A stretch of DNA of 64,000 bases, from assembly GCA_947623455.1 (NCBI GenBank), contig OX392529.1:2232001-2296000 (forward strand), in the 5' to 3' direction. The notes under the pieces are model-generated. The model ran no database searches. It was not told the DNA's origin and saw only the letters and a list, made by a program, of their open reading frames with translations. Every line of letters starts with the position of its first letter. The first letter of the stretch is position 1. Below are positions 41,001 through 51,400 of the stretch, one piece after another. The translations under genes were made by a program, and so were the position numbers. The stretch is from Mimachlamys varia (Eukaryota; Mollusca; Bivalvia; Pectinida; Pectinidae).

Positions 41001-42004
41001 TCTTCTGAAAGTCGGCTTGACAACCCCAGCCTCCCCCACCATCACCATCCCAGCAGCCATTCTCCTGAAAGTCGGCTTAATTGACTACCCTAGCCTCCAC
41101 CACCATCACCATCCCAGCAGCCATTCTCCTGAAAGTCAGCTTGACAACCCCAGCCTCCACCACCATCACTATCCCAGCAGCCATTCTCCTGAAAGTCAGC
41201 TTAATTGACAACCCCAGCCTTCACCACCATCCCCATCCCAGCAACCATTATTTGTACCTATCTCTAATTATTTCAAAATAGGTACAATTAAATTAAACCT
41301 ATCTTCAATTCAATAGAACCTATCTTCAATTGAATTGTACCTATCTTCACATTAATTGAACCTATCTTTAATTGAATTGTACCTAACTTTAATTGAATTG
41401 AACCAATCTTCAATTCAATTGCACCTATCTTTAATTCAATAGAAGATAGGTGCAATTCAATTAGAGATAGGTTCAATTCAATAGAAGATAGGTTCAATTC
41501 ATTTTATTTTTATCTCTAATAGAATTGTACCTATCTTCAATTGAATTAAAGATAGGTGCAATTTAAATGAAGATAGATACAATGAACTGAATATCTGCTA
41601 ATTTTGCGTATTGAACGCCAAATTAACATATACTCAATTAATTCCACCTATCTTCCAATAATTGAAGATAGGTTCAGTTTAATTAAAGATAGGTACAATT
41701 CAATTGAAGATAGGTTTAATTATTTGTACCTATATTTATAAGCACTCTGCCACTGTAACAAAATTAAACCTAACAAATACACACTAGTATTATATAGGTC
41801 ACATTTGCATAACGTTTGTTGGAGGTCAATAATTGGGACACTGACCGAATACTACCATTTCATTGCAGATCAACATGGGATCATATAATGACGTACAGTA
41901 GTAATGTATTTACTATAATACTTAATATGTAAACTTTTACCTGCAGCATCCGCCACGATCGCCCCTAGAACGGCCGCCTCCCGACGTCGGTCTACTGTAC
42001 ACAT
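4913..42004 (-). CDS. SELENOJ: Selenoprotein J-like / J1-crystallin family protein, eight exons
   Basis: Join on the minus strand: 42004-41941, 37283-37107, 36342-36244, 35930-35835, 34089-33933, 30185-29995, 29534-29395, 5014-4913 (1026 nt, 341 residues plus stop). All seven introns are GT-AG and all phases agree. The protein has the ADP-ribosylglycohydrolase fold as in jellyfish J1-crystallins: [15 protein letters not shown] near the start, [32 protein letters not shown], and [13 protein letters not shown] near the C-terminus. Active hydrolases have acidic metal ligands (GGDTDT type) at the last motif; here they are Cys/Ser, so that activity is doubtful. Residue 261 is an in-frame TGA, aligned from memory with a family Cys. 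SelJ is the known Sec-containing branch. The alternative is a pseudogene or a Cys-to-stop allele. The introns carry splice-site-derived arrays. Confidence 0.8.
5015..28420 (-). repeat. 23.4-kb minisatellite (31/34-bp) copying the exon 8 splice acceptor
   Basis: On + the unit is caccatactgtaagagacaa followed by caaaacaacatcat (34 bp). Three-base gains and losses in the aac/atc run give 28, 31 and 37-bp forms. Length/period gives roughly 730 copies (not counted). On the gene strand each unit reads ttgttgtctcttacag|TATG, identical to the true exon 8 acceptor including a pyrimidine-rich tract and the first exonic bases TATGGTG. The two main forms differ at one site, gtaagag or gtaggag. Several nested higher-order repeats occur. 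There is no unique sequence inside and no gene. Confidence 0.95.
28421..29394 (-). repeat. 50-bp minisatellite copying the exon 7 splice donor
   Basis: About 19 units (length/period). On the gene strand each contains GCCTGTCTGGCAGCTCAG|gt, the last bases of exon 7 plus its donor, followed by aagtcttaggtgtaattat and atataacacagg. Some copies are shortened (for example near 28561 and 28683). The array begins at the real donor and ends abruptly where the 34-bp array starts, with no unique DNA between them. Confidence 0.93.
29395..29534 (-). CDS. SELENOJ: SelJ-like exon 7
   Basis: Acceptor ttgttgcag|TGATGCC, donor GCTCAG|gtaagt. Encodes [20 protein letters not shown] and [18 protein letters not shown], ending in phase 0. 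The last 21 exonic bases and the donor are the seed of the 50-bp array that follows. Reading past the donor into the array reaches a stop within about one unit. Confidence 0.85.
29535..29994 (-). other. SelJ-like intron 6, unique sequence
   Basis: This 460-bp intron between exons 6 and 7 has normal GT and AG ends and no tandem array. It is one of three introns of this gene that have not been taken over by a large array (with introns 2 and 3). Confidence 0.75.
29995..30185 (-). CDS. SELENOJ: SelJ-like exon 6, ending in an in-frame TGA
   Basis: Acceptor tgtttcag|GATTCTGG, donor TGAG|gtatgg. Encodes [20 protein letters not shown] and ends AEQLRID-TGA-G. The TGA at 29998-29996 is the last full codon before the splice. 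The leftover G joins TG of exon 7 to give Val. The reading frame then stays open through two more exons of family-like sequence, which argues against a plain stop. Confidence 0.8.
30192..31185. repeat. 22/19-bp minisatellite ending at the exon 6 acceptor
   Basis: Core unit accatagggttgtataaac with or without atc, giving 19- or 22-bp spacing, about 45-50 copies by length. The first unit starts within 10 bases of the exon 6 acceptor. On the gene strand the common unit contains no AG dinucleotide, and the first AG-bearing variant (cactat on +) appears near 30346. Overlapping minus-strand ORFs here are repeat artefacts. Confidence 0.9.
31186..33913. repeat. 50-bp minisatellite in SelJ-like intron 5
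   Basis: Unit with core ctgatatcagggtctcagcg followed by gtagggtaaggacctatact and agcccccaga, about 54 copies. It abuts the 22-bp array at 31186 and stops about 20 bases from the exon 5 donor. Together the two arrays make up nearly all of intron 5. The unit contains the palindrome gatatc. I see no copied splice site in it. Confidence 0.93.
33933..34089 (-). CDS. SELENOJ: SelJ-like exon 5
   Basis: Acceptor gttgacag|GATGTCCC, donor GCAAG|gtagat. Encodes [20 protein letters not shown] and continues through [20 protein letters not shown]. About 34 bases of its 5' end, with the acceptor, are copied in the 62-bp array upstream. The exon has GAT where the array has GAC, both Asp. Confidence 0.85.
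34090..35473 (-). repeat. 62-bp minisatellite copying the exon 5 acceptor and exon start
   Basis: About 22 units; spacing of 62 is seen at atgataag 34171 and 34233. On the gene strand each unit has gtattgttgacag|GATGTCC followed by CACAGACGACCAGATAGATG, which is the real acceptor plus about 34 exonic bases. The units still encode CPTDDQIDG and differ from the exon at a synonymous site. ORFs reading CPTDDQ several times arise from this. Confidence 0.93.
35531..35834 (-). repeat. 17-bp minisatellite copying the exon 4 donor
   Basis: On + the unit is acctgtatactatattt, with shorter variants. On the gene strand it reads acag|gtaaatatagtat, the same as the true exon 4 end and donor (AGACAG|gtaaat). 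About 17-19 copies follow the donor directly. ORFs on + at 35522-35860 are artefacts. Confidence 0.9.
35835..35930 (-). CDS. SELENOJ: SelJ-like exon 4
   Basis: Acceptor cgcaacag|ATGCTC, donor AGACAG|gtaaat. Encodes [20 protein letters not shown], a signature block of the family. The donor is the seed of the 17-bp array that follows in the intron. Confidence 0.85.
35931..36243 (-). other. SelJ-like intron 3, unique sequence
   Basis: This 313-bp AT-rich intron between exons 3 and 4 contains no tandem array. Confidence 0.75.
36244..36342 (-). CDS. SELENOJ: SelJ-like exon 3
   Basis: Acceptor ccactgtaag|GACTTAAT, donor GTCAG|gtaggt. Encodes [20 protein letters not shown]. Phases at both ends agree with exons 2 and 4. 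Confidence 0.85.
36420..36692. repeat. Degenerate 20-21-bp TG-rich repeat in intron 2
   Basis: Imperfect copies of ttttgtggtaattctatggg lie in intron 2 (36343-37106). Divergence between copies is much higher than in the other arrays, so it looks older. The rest of the intron, 36693-37106, is unique AT-rich sequence. Confidence 0.75.
37107..37283 (-). CDS. SELENOJ: SelJ-like exon 2
   Basis: Acceptor attttatag|CTCAGC, donor AAAG|gtatac. Encodes [26 protein letters not shown] and [13 protein letters not shown], typical of the J1-crystallin N-terminal half. Ends in phase 1. Its acceptor is copied in the neighbouring 42-bp array. Confidence 0.85.
37284..37948 (-). repeat. 42-bp minisatellite copying the exon 2 acceptor
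   Basis: About 16 units. On the gene strand each unit ends ttctttattttatag|CTCAG, identical to the true acceptor and first exonic bases of exon 2, preceded by gatgaatgtg-derived sequence (cacattcatctaaaactctc). Copies vary by one A in the aaataaa(a)gaatg part. The array starts exactly at the exon boundary. Confidence 0.93.
37949..38223. other. Intron 1 spacer with CA-rich short repeats
   Basis: Mostly unique sequence, with a few imperfect copies of taacacataccacacac near 38010-38070. No gene seen. Confidence 0.5.
38224..38418. repeat. 28-bp minisatellite, seven near-identical copies
   Basis: Unit gttatagatggggatcttgt followed by aatacagg repeats about seven times with no visible differences, suggesting recent expansion. 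It lies inside intron 1. Confidence 0.9.
38419..38999. other. Intron 1 unique segment
   Basis: AT-rich unique sequence with no exon that fits the gene phase and no repeat array. A short ORF at 38842-39051 on the minus strand has no recognisable features. Confidence 0.5.
39000..41250. repeat. 60-bp GC-rich minisatellite in intron 1
   Basis: About 35 units around caccatccccatccctgcag followed by ccattctcctgaaagtcagc and ttgacaaccccagcctcctc. Copies at 39000-39180 are diverged and include a C14 run at about 39119-39133. Because 60 is a multiple of 3 and the unit has few stops, several frames on both strands stay open (580 residues on -, 370 on +). These repetitive ORFs lie within an intron and show no domain, so I do not call a gene. 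Confidence 0.93.
41256..41745. repeat. Palindromic array of about 21-bp units in both orientations
   Basis: Units such as ttgaattgtacctatcttca are followed by the inverse form gaagataggtacaattcaat. Orientation switches several times (for example near 41440, 41550 and 41655), so the single strand can fold into long hairpins. It lies in intron 1 close to exon 1. Confidence 0.8.
41941..42004 (-). CDS. SELENOJ: SelJ-like exon 1 (coding part)
   Basis: Starts [20 protein letters not shown] and ends GCTGCAG|gtaaaag in phase 1. This ATG is the first one open into the family sequence. The upstream ATG at 42014 meets TAG after one more codon. Confidence 0.8.
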
Positions 42005-42619
42005 ACTAGGCCATTACAATTTACGATCGGAAAGCCTCAGGCTTTTCCATACGAACTCGGGAAATCCTATCGTAGGGCCTCTGGCTTTATCTTACAAACA
42101 AAACAGTTGATTTTATTTGGCGGGAAATGCAACGTTGTATGCATACACAATCTTTTACAGTTGTACATTTATGACATACACATTGGACCAGAGACGTATA
42201 TAAAACCATACGTCTCTGATACCGGAGACAAGTTTAATGACAGAACTCAAAAAATTAACATGCGATAATATAGAAGTCCATCTGATTGATATAGATGTAT
42301 ATGAACTTTTCACAATCCAATCGTTATTAGTGTAAAATAAGGGTGACTAACTCGTGTGAAAATATACATTATATTTCATACATGTAAGAGCTTGTGTATG
42401 AAACGACAGTTGGCAAGGTGTGTAAATATGTCGTGAACTTCACGTTATACTAATAAGTCTGAAGTGTAAGATTACAATTAACAGTACTTAACGATCCCTT
42501 GATGCTTTTTACCCCTACCCACACCTTCCTCCTTTTGTTCGGCTACCGTAAGATCTCCACACAGGTAATATAAGTAATCTGCACACCTGTGATGACCCCC
42601 CGCGGCTTTTCATCCCCAG
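42005..42619 (-). promoter_or_regulatory. 5' flank of the SelJ-like gene
   Basis: Unique sequence upstream of the ATG at 42004. It holds an E2F-like match tttggcggga at 42117-42126 followed by aat. A perfect 10-bp inverted repeat agagacgtat/atacgtctct lies at 42190-42199 and 42208-42217 around a TATATAAAA-like core. A two-codon upstream ORF (ATG GCC TAG at 42014-42006) ends one base before the main ATG. The 50-bp array begins at about 42620. No transcription start can be fixed. Confidence 0.45.
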
Positions 42620-45600
42620 AACTACAAAGACTGAGAACTAGAGATCTAATTGATGTCGACAGAGATGTACGTTACAAAGACTGAGAACTATAGATATAAT
42701 TGATGTCGACAGAGATGTACGTTACAAAGACTGAGAAATAGAGATCTAATTGATGTCGACAGAGATGTACGTTACAAAGACCCAGAACTATATATCTAAT
42801 TGATGTCGACAGAGATGTACGTTACAAAGACCCAGAACTATAGATATAATTGATGTCGACAGAGATGTACGTTACAAAGACTGAGAACTAGAGATCTAAT
42901 TGATGTCGACAGAGATGTACGTTACAAAGACTGAGAACAATAGATATAATTGATGTCGACAGAGATGTACGTTACAAAGACTGAGAACAATAGATATAAT
43001 TGATGTCGACAGAGATGTACGTTACAAAGACTGAGAACTATAGATATAATTGATGTCGACAGAGATGTACGTTACAAAGACCAAGAACTTTATATCTAAT
43101 TGATGTCGACAGAGATGTACGTTACAAAGACCAAGAACTTTATATCTAATTGATGTCGACAGAGATGTACGTTACAAAGACTGAGAACTAGAGATCTAAT
43201 TGATGTCGACAGAGATGTACGTTACAAAGACTGAGAACTATATATCTAATTGATGTCGACAGAGATGTACGTTACAAAGACCAAGAACTTTATATCTAAT
43301 TGATGTCGACAGAGATGTACGTTACAAAGACTGAGAACAATAGATATAATTGATGTCGACAGAGATGTACGTTACAAAGACCCAGAACTATAGATCTAAT
43401 TGATGTCGACAGAGATGTACGTTACAAAGACCCAGAACTATATATCTAATTGATGTCGACAGAGATGTACGTTACAAAGACTGAGAACAATAGATCTAAT
43501 TGATGTCGACAGAGATGTACGTTACAAAGACCAAGAACTTTATATCTAATTGATGTCGACAGAGATGTACGTTACAAAGACTGAGAACTAGAGATCTAAT
43601 TGATGTCGACAGAGATGTACGTTACAAAGACTGAGAACAATATATCTAATTGATGTCGACAGAGATGTACGTTACAAAGACTGAGAACAATAGATATAAT
43701 TGATGTCGACAGAGATGTACGTTACAAAGTCTGAGAACTAGAGATCTAATTGATGTCGACAGAGATGTATGTTCCAAAGGCTGAGAACAATAGATCTAAT
43801 TGATGTCGACAGAGATGTACGTTACAAAGACTGAGAACTAGAAATCTAATTGATGTCGACAGAGATGTACGTTACAAAGCCTGAGAACAATAGATCCAAT
43901 TGATGTCGACAGAGATGTACGTTACAAAGACTGAGAACTATAGATATAATTGATGTCGACAGAGATGTACGTTACAAAGACTGAGAACAATATATCTAAT
44001 TGATGTCGACAGAGATGTACGTTACAAAGACTGAGAACTATAGATATAGTTGATGTCGACAGAGATGTACGTTACAAAGACTGAGAACAATATATATAAT
44101 TGATGTCGACAGAGATGTACGTTACAAAGACTGAGAACAATAGATATAATTGATGTCGACAGAGATGTACGTTACAAAGACTGAGAACTATAGATATAAT
44201 TGATGTCGACAGAGATGTACGTTACAAAGACTGAGAACAATATATCTAATTGATGTCGACAGAGATGTACGTTACAAAGACTGAGAACTATAGATATAAT
44301 TGATGTCGACAGAGATGTACGTTACAAAGACTGAGAACTATAGATATAATTGATGTCGACAGAGATGTACGTTACAAAGACTGAGTACAATATATCTAAT
44401 TGATGTCGACAGAGATGTACGTTACAAAGACTGAGAACTATAGATATAGTTGATGTCGACAGAGATGTACGTTACAAAGACTGAGAACTATATATATAAT
44501 TGATGTCGACAGAGATGTACGTTACAAAGACTGAGAACTAGAGATCTAATTGATGTCGACAGAGATGTACGTTACAAAGACCCAGAACTATAGATATAAT
44601 TGATGTCGACAGAGATGTACGTTACAAAGACTGAGAACAATAGATATAATTGATGTCGACAGAGATGTACGTTACAAAGACTGAGAACTATAGATATAGT
44701 TGATGTCGACAGAGATGTACGTTACAAAGACTGAGAACAATAGATCTAATTGATGTCGACAGAGATGTACGTTACAAAGACTGAGAACTAGAAATCTAAT
44801 TGATGTCGACAGAGATGTACGTTACAAAGACTGAGAACAATAGAAATAATTGATGTCGACAGAGATGTACGTTACAAAGACCGGGAACTATAGATATAAT
44901 TGATGTCGACAGAGATGTACGTTACAAAGACTGAGAACTATAGATATAATTGATGTCGACAGAGATGTACGTTACAAAGCCTGAGAACAATAGATCCAAT
45001 TGATGTCGACAGAGATGTACGTTACAAAGACTGAGAACTATATATATAATTGATGTCGACAGAGATGTACGTTACAAAGACTGAGAACTATATATATAAT
45101 TGATGTCGACAGAGATGTACGTTACAAAGACTGAGAACTATAGATATAATTGATGTCGACAGAGATGTACGTTACAAAGACCCAGAACTATAGATATAAT
45201 TGATGTCGACAGAGATGTACGTTACAAAGACCCAGAACTATAGATATAATTGATGTCGACAGAGATGTACGTTACAAAGACTGAGAACTATATATATAAT
45301 TGATGTCGACAGAGATGTACGTTACAAAGACCGAGAACTATATATATAATTGATGTCGACAGAGATGTACGTTACAAAGACTGAGAACTATATATATAAT
45401 TGATGTCGACAGAGATGTACGTTACAAAGACTGAGAACAATAGATATAATTGATGTCGACAGAGATGTACGTTACAAAGACCCAGAACTATAGATATAAT
45501 TGATGTCGACAGAGATGTACGTTACAAAGACTGAGAACTATAGATATAATTGATGTCGACAGAGATGTACGTTACAAAGACCCAGAACAATAGATCTAAT

Positions 45601-48550
45601 TGATGTCGACAGAGATGTACGTTACAAAGACTGAGAACTAGAAATCTAATTGATGTCGACAGAGATGTACGTTACAAAGACTGAGAACAATAGAAATAAT
45701 TGATGTCGACAGAGATGTACGTTACAAAGACCGGGAACTATAGATATAATTGATGTCGACAGAGATGTACGTTACAAAGACTGAGAACTATAGATATAAT
45801 TGATGTCGACAGAGATGTACGTTACAAAGCCTGAGAACAATAGATCCAATTGATGTCGACAGAGATGTACGTTACAAAGACTGAGAACTATATATATAAT
45901 TGATGTCGACAGAGATGTACGTTACAAAGACTGAGAACTATATATATAATTGATGTCGACAGAGATGTACGTTACAAAGACTGAGAACAATAGATATAAT
46001 TGATGTCGACAGAGATGTACGTTACAAAGACTGAGAACTATAGATATAATTGATGTCGACAGAGATGTACGTTACAAAGACCCAGAACTATAGATATAAT
46101 TGATGTCGACAGAGATGTACGTTACAAAGACCGAGAACTATATATATAATTGATGTCGACAGAGATGTACGTTACAAAGACCGAGAACTATATATATAAT
46201 TGATGTCGACAGAGATGTACGTTACAAAGACTGAGAACTATATATATAATTGATGTCGACAGAGATGTACGTTACAAAGACTGAGAACAATAGATATAAT
46301 TGATGTCGACAGAGATGTACGTTACAAAGACCCAGAACTATAGATATAATTGATGTCGACAGAGATGTACGTTACAAAGACTGAGAACTATAGATATAAT
46401 TGATGTCGACAGAGATGTACGTTACAAAGACTGAGAACTAGAGATCTAATTGATGTCGACAGAGATGTACGTTACAAAGACTGAGAACAATAGATATAAT
46501 TGATGTCGACAGAGATGTACGTTACAAAGACTGAGAACAATAGATATAATTGATGTCGACAGAGATGTACGTTACAAAGACTGAGAACTATAGATATAAT
46601 TGATGTCGACAGAGATGTACGTTACAAAGACTGAGAACAATAGATATAATTGATGTCGACAGAGATGTACGTTACAAAGACTGAGAACTATATATATAAT
46701 TGATGTCGACAGAGATGTACGTTACAAAGACTGAGAACAATAGATATAATTGATGTCGACAGAGATGTACGTTACAAAGACTGAGAACAATAGATATATT
46801 TGATGTCGACAGAGATGTACGTTACAAAGACTGAGAACAATATATCTAATTGATGTCGACAGAGATGTACGTTACAAAGACTGAGAACAATAGATATAAT
46901 TGATGTCGACAGAGATGTACGTTACAAAGACTGAGAACAATAGATATAATTGATGTCGACAGAGATGTACGTTACAAAGACTGAGAACAATATATCTAAT
47001 TGATGTCGACAGAGATGTACGTTACAAAGACTGAGAACAATAGATATAATTGATGTCGACAGAGATGTACGTTACAAAGACTGAGAACAATATATATAAT
47101 TGATGTCGACAGAGATGTACGTTACAAAGACTGAGAACAATAGATATAATTGATGTCGACAGAGATGTACGTTACAAAGACTGAGAACAATAGATATAAT
47201 TGATGTCGACAGAGATGTACGTTACAAAGACTGAGAACAATAGATATAATTGATGTCGACAGAGATGTACGTTACAAAGACTGAGAACTATAGATATAAT
47301 TGATGTCGACAGAGATGTACGTTACAAAGACTGAGAACAATAGATATAATTGATGTCGACAGAGATGTACGTTACAAAGACTGAGAACAATAGATATAAT
47401 TGATGTCGACAGAGATGTACGTTACAAAGACTGAGAACTATAGTTATAATTGATGTCGACAGAGATGTACGTTACAAAGACTGAGAACAATAGATATAAT
47501 TGATGTCGACAGAGATGTACGTTACAAAGACTGAGAACAATATATCTAATTGATGTCGACAGAGATGTACGTTACAAAGACTGAGAACTAGAGATCTAAT
47601 TGATGTCGACAGAGATGTACGTTACAAAGACTGAGAACTAGAGATCTAATTGATGTCGACAGAGATGTACGTTACGAAGACTGAGAACTATATATATAAT
47701 TGATGTCGACAGAGATGTACGTTACGAAGTCTGAGAACTATATATATAATTGATGTCGACAGAGATGTACGTTACAAAGACTGAGAACAATAGATATAAT
47801 TGATGTCGACAGAGATGTACGTTACAAAGACTGAGAACAATAGATATAATTGATGTCGACAGAGATGTACGTTACGAAGACTGAGAACTATATATATAAT
47901 TGATGTCGACAGAGATGTACGTTACAAAGACTGAGAACAATAGATATAATTGATGTCGACAGAGATGTACGTTACAAAGACTGAGAACAATAGATATAAT
48001 TGATGTCGACAGAGATGTACGTTACAAAGACTGAGAACAATAGATATAATTGATGTCGACAGAGATGTACGTTACAAAGACTGAGAACAATAGATATAAT
48101 TGATGTCGACAGAGATGTACGTTACAAAGACTGAGAACTAGAGATCTAATTGATGTCGACAGAGATGTACGTTACAAAGACTGAGAACAATAGATATAGT
48201 TGATGTCGACAGAGATGTACGTTACAAAGACTGAGAACAATAGATATAATTGATGTTGACAGAGATGTACGTTACAAAGACTGAGAACTATAGATATAAT
48301 TGATGTCGACAGAGATGTACGTTACAAAGACTGAGAACAATAGATCTAATTGATGTCGACAGAGATGTACGTTACAATGACTGAGAACTATATATATAAT
48401 TGATGTCGACAGAGATGTACGTTACAAAGACTGAGAACTAGAGATCTAATTGATTTCGATAGAGATGTACGTTACAATGACTGAGAACTATATATCTAAT
48501 TGATGTCGACGGAGATGTACGTTACAAAGACCCAGAACTAGATACCTAAT
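42620..48550. repeat. 5.9-kb array of a strictly 50-bp unit
   Basis: About 118 units. Part of the unit, ttgatgtcgacagagatgta plus cgttacaaaga, is almost invariant, while the 15-20 bp between (around ctgagaactatagatataa) varies among a limited set of alleles. gttacaaaga falls at 42721 and at 48421, exactly 114 units apart, so there is no net indel over 5.7 kb. Only the last few copies near 48450-48550 degrade. Each unit carries the palindromes gtcgac and (often) agatct or tatata. Confidence 0.95.
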
Positions 48551-48731
48551 TTGGGACATATGCTAATGTTGGCGAAATTACACACCCATTTAATTCATTG
48601 CTTGAACAAACGCTGTTTAAAGAATATAATTTTTTGAGGGATTGATAAATCGACTTATGAACATCTTCTATTAAACAAACTCTATATAAGTTATCTCTGA
48701 TATATTTAGAATGTTCCTGTTTTAGCAGCAT
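48546..48731 (-). pseudogene. Possible RT-core fragment of a non-LTR element
   Basis: A 61-residue minus-strand ORF has SLKKLYSLNSVCSSN followed by ISPTL. Its spacing resembles the LINE reverse transcriptase region around QGxxLSPTLF, but the central QG is missing. It is truncated by the 50-bp array. Low confidence because the match is short. Confidence 0.3.
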
Positions 48732-48775
48732 ACCAGTTCAACACGACATAGCCCATGATGTCTGGTCAATAACAT

Positions 48776-50460
48776 TCAATTTCAATAAATTTTATTGTCA
48801 AAAAGACAAATGGATCGGGCAGCAGGCATAGCCTATTTAAGCCCTCTCCAAACAAAGTAACGAACAGTGGTACAAACATAGACATAAACATTACAACACT
48901 GAACACATACAAATAATTTGAACGCATTATATATATAATCTAAGTGGGGGAAACAACTACTAAATTGTATTTGAATTTTAATAAAATTAAATAATTGAAA
49001 CTTTAACCTTTTATTGCGACACCAAAGATAAATAGATATGTACATCATGTACAAGTAATCATCCGAAAAGAAAAGATTTTTTTTTATTATTATTATTGAG
49101 CTGCATGTATAAACATTTAGTGGGATTTAATTACCTTACCCAACAGATACAGGCCAGAAATGTCCATTGTGTAATACACAAGGCCATCCACTGATGAGTT
49201 TGGAAATTCAATCCCACTAAATAGTTCAGTTTATGCACTAAATACAGGTTAAATCAAGAAGAGCATGTTCAAAAGCGTTGTATAATTTTTTTTTTATGTA
49301 GTTGTTTCCCAATTTTAGCAAAATAGTACAACTGGTCTTCTGAACCCAACCCCCCCGGGAACATAATCGAGACAGACGAATTGGATGGGAGCTGTTTACA
49401 TCCTCAGTATTAAAGTGATCAATAACAAGAAATAAAATGAAGAATTAAGAGAAATGTAAACAAAAAATACAAAAATGTAAGGTACCATTATTATTGGAAA
49501 CCAGAAGATATTGTATTGAGGAAATGAGAATTGAATGAATGTAAATGAAATGTACTATAGGAATGAATGAAAGAATGAGTGAATGAAGGAATGGGAGTAG
49601 GAGTGAAAAAAAAGAAGAAAAAAACAAAAAAACAAAAAAAAATCAGTGATACTTTCATTAAGCAGTTTTAGTTGGATATCCAGAATCTTCTAGTTCTTAA
49701 GATGTAATCCGATACTGAAAGGAGAATATGTTTATTCGTATTTTCATCACATCTCTCACAACCGTTTAGGATGACATCTATTGTTAAGTGGTTATGAGTA
49801 TCATGGGATATATTTTGAAAAAGTATAGTACGAGGTTCAGCATATATAATACAATCAAGGAAATAGTGGGATGCTGTTTCATATCTAGAACCGCAAGAAC
49901 AGGCAGAGGACTCAGTTAGATAGTCATTATAAAGGTCATTATTTAAGTTACTAGCCTCATTTCTTAACTGACATAGAATTATATTAGTTTGTCGATTTCC
50001 GAAATACTGAAAGATATCAGTTGTTCTTGTGTTTGAGTTTGGAGTAGGTGTAATTAATTTTTTGAACTGATAGGAGAGCGAATAGTTTGGAGATCAGAAG
50101 AAATGTTATTCATATCATTAAACATAGATGGAAAAAAACTATTATAATACTTAGTAGTTCGGCAAAGGGGTGGATCGAATATTCTAACTGATCTAAGATT
50201 GTACCTATCTGGTCTAGTATTATGGAAATATGGCTCTATAATTTCTTTCAGATAGTATGGAGTCTGATTAGTCATAATCTTGTACATCAGCATCAAAACA
50301 TGGTCAATATAGTTTCTCTCTGCCGAACACATCAAAGCTCCTATCCATTTTGAGATATATAAATGTACAAATGAAAAATAAGTTGCTATTTCACCTAACT
50401 GAAATACTAGACAATTGCTGCGCAGATGCTGGTCCAACATAATAATTAAATGTCAGTGAT
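48776..50460 (-). mobile_element. 3' remnant of a non-LTR retrotransposon (LINE)
   Basis: The minus-strand ORF 50440-50054 has the features of the end of LINE reverse transcriptases: LMYKIMTNQTPYYLKEII, YNLRSV and YYNSFFPSMFNDMN. Past a frame break, 50050-49680 keeps a C-terminal cysteine/histidine block (ACSCGSRYETASHYF followed by LDC). A long AT-rich 3' UTR follows, with an A-run inside at about 49077-49100. The end (48776-48850, gene strand) reads gggcttaaataggctatgcc and later aataaaatttattg, like mollusc LINE 3' ends. The 5' part is missing, as usual for LINE insertions. The clade is not determined. Confidence 0.75.
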
Positions 50461-51400
50461 AACATTGTTACAATCCGTTTTATGACCCAATCCATTTTCA
50501 AATCTTAATGAATACCTTCCCTGAATTGGGAAACTACATACGTTTACACTACTTTGATCGAGTCTGCGCAAGCTACGCCAAATCGAGGTAAACAAAACTA
50601 GACTATAAACAAAATTGAAATGTCAAAATACTTTTTGGGTTTTAAAGAAGAACACAAGATGGTCACCTCCCTACACAATTGTACAATTAAATCCCAACCA
50701 GGTTATGAACATATACGTATACATTTACATCAGTGCAATTTTCACAAGAAGCTTTTAATTATTACTAGAGTTACTTCCCTTCGGACGCTAACTTCAGTCA
50801 CAAACAATTCGAAGTCTATTACAATGTATTTTCATCATGTGCTACTTTTTTATCCCTCTTGTTTCTCAGCATGTCATACAACATGTCCCAAAGGTCTTTG
50901 ATGTTAATATTATCTGCTTATTTCACTTATTTTATTATAACTTCTTTATATTATTTCCAGTATAAACTTCATTTCATTCATATATATACTTTACATTCAT
51001 ATACAACAAGCACACAAGAAGATGAACAAGTGATAAACACTCGTATAAAATCCGTGCCCAGTACAGTAAATACGATACGTGTAATTATGTGTGTGTGGGG
51101 GGGGGGGGGGGGGGTTACATAATTATACATGTGATTGGATAGAAACATGGAAGGGAAGGGGGGAATGTTCTCAGCATATCGCTGAAATAACTTACATCTA
51201 TAGTAGGGAAATTGTCAGTCAGGTGTTAGAAACAACGAAAGTTCTCGACAGGCGTGCATTGAGATGAAAAGATAATTTAGACAGGAATATGAGCATCAGT
51301 CAGTTCAGGTTTTATTACTCTTAACCGTTTGGTTCATCAATACAAATATCTTATAGCCGAGTATGAAATTTTGAACACATACGAAGATAAGAGCATTTTC
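50461..51400. other. Unique AT-rich region with a poly-G run
   Basis: No gene recognised. A gtgtg tract runs into about 18 G residues at about 51097-51114. Plus-strand ORFs at 50620-50901 and 50859-51122 have no recognisable features and are probably chance. Confidence 0.5.

Noticed and set aside
39000..41250. 60-bp unit as a copy of the exon 1 donor (shared GCTGCAG)
   Set aside because: Only seven or eight bases agree and the unit lacks the GT of the donor (ctgcaggga on the gene strand), so it is not splice-site-derived.
42620..48550. Regular invariant part plus variable part resembles a CRISPR repeat-spacer array
   Set aside because: The variable part is a handful of alleles differing by single bases, not unrelated spacers, and the surrounding DNA is eukaryotic with spliced genes.
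50620..51122. Two plus-strand ORFs of about 90 residues
   Set aside because: Low-complexity, AT-rich, with no recognisable motif; they end in the poly-G tract region and look like chance.
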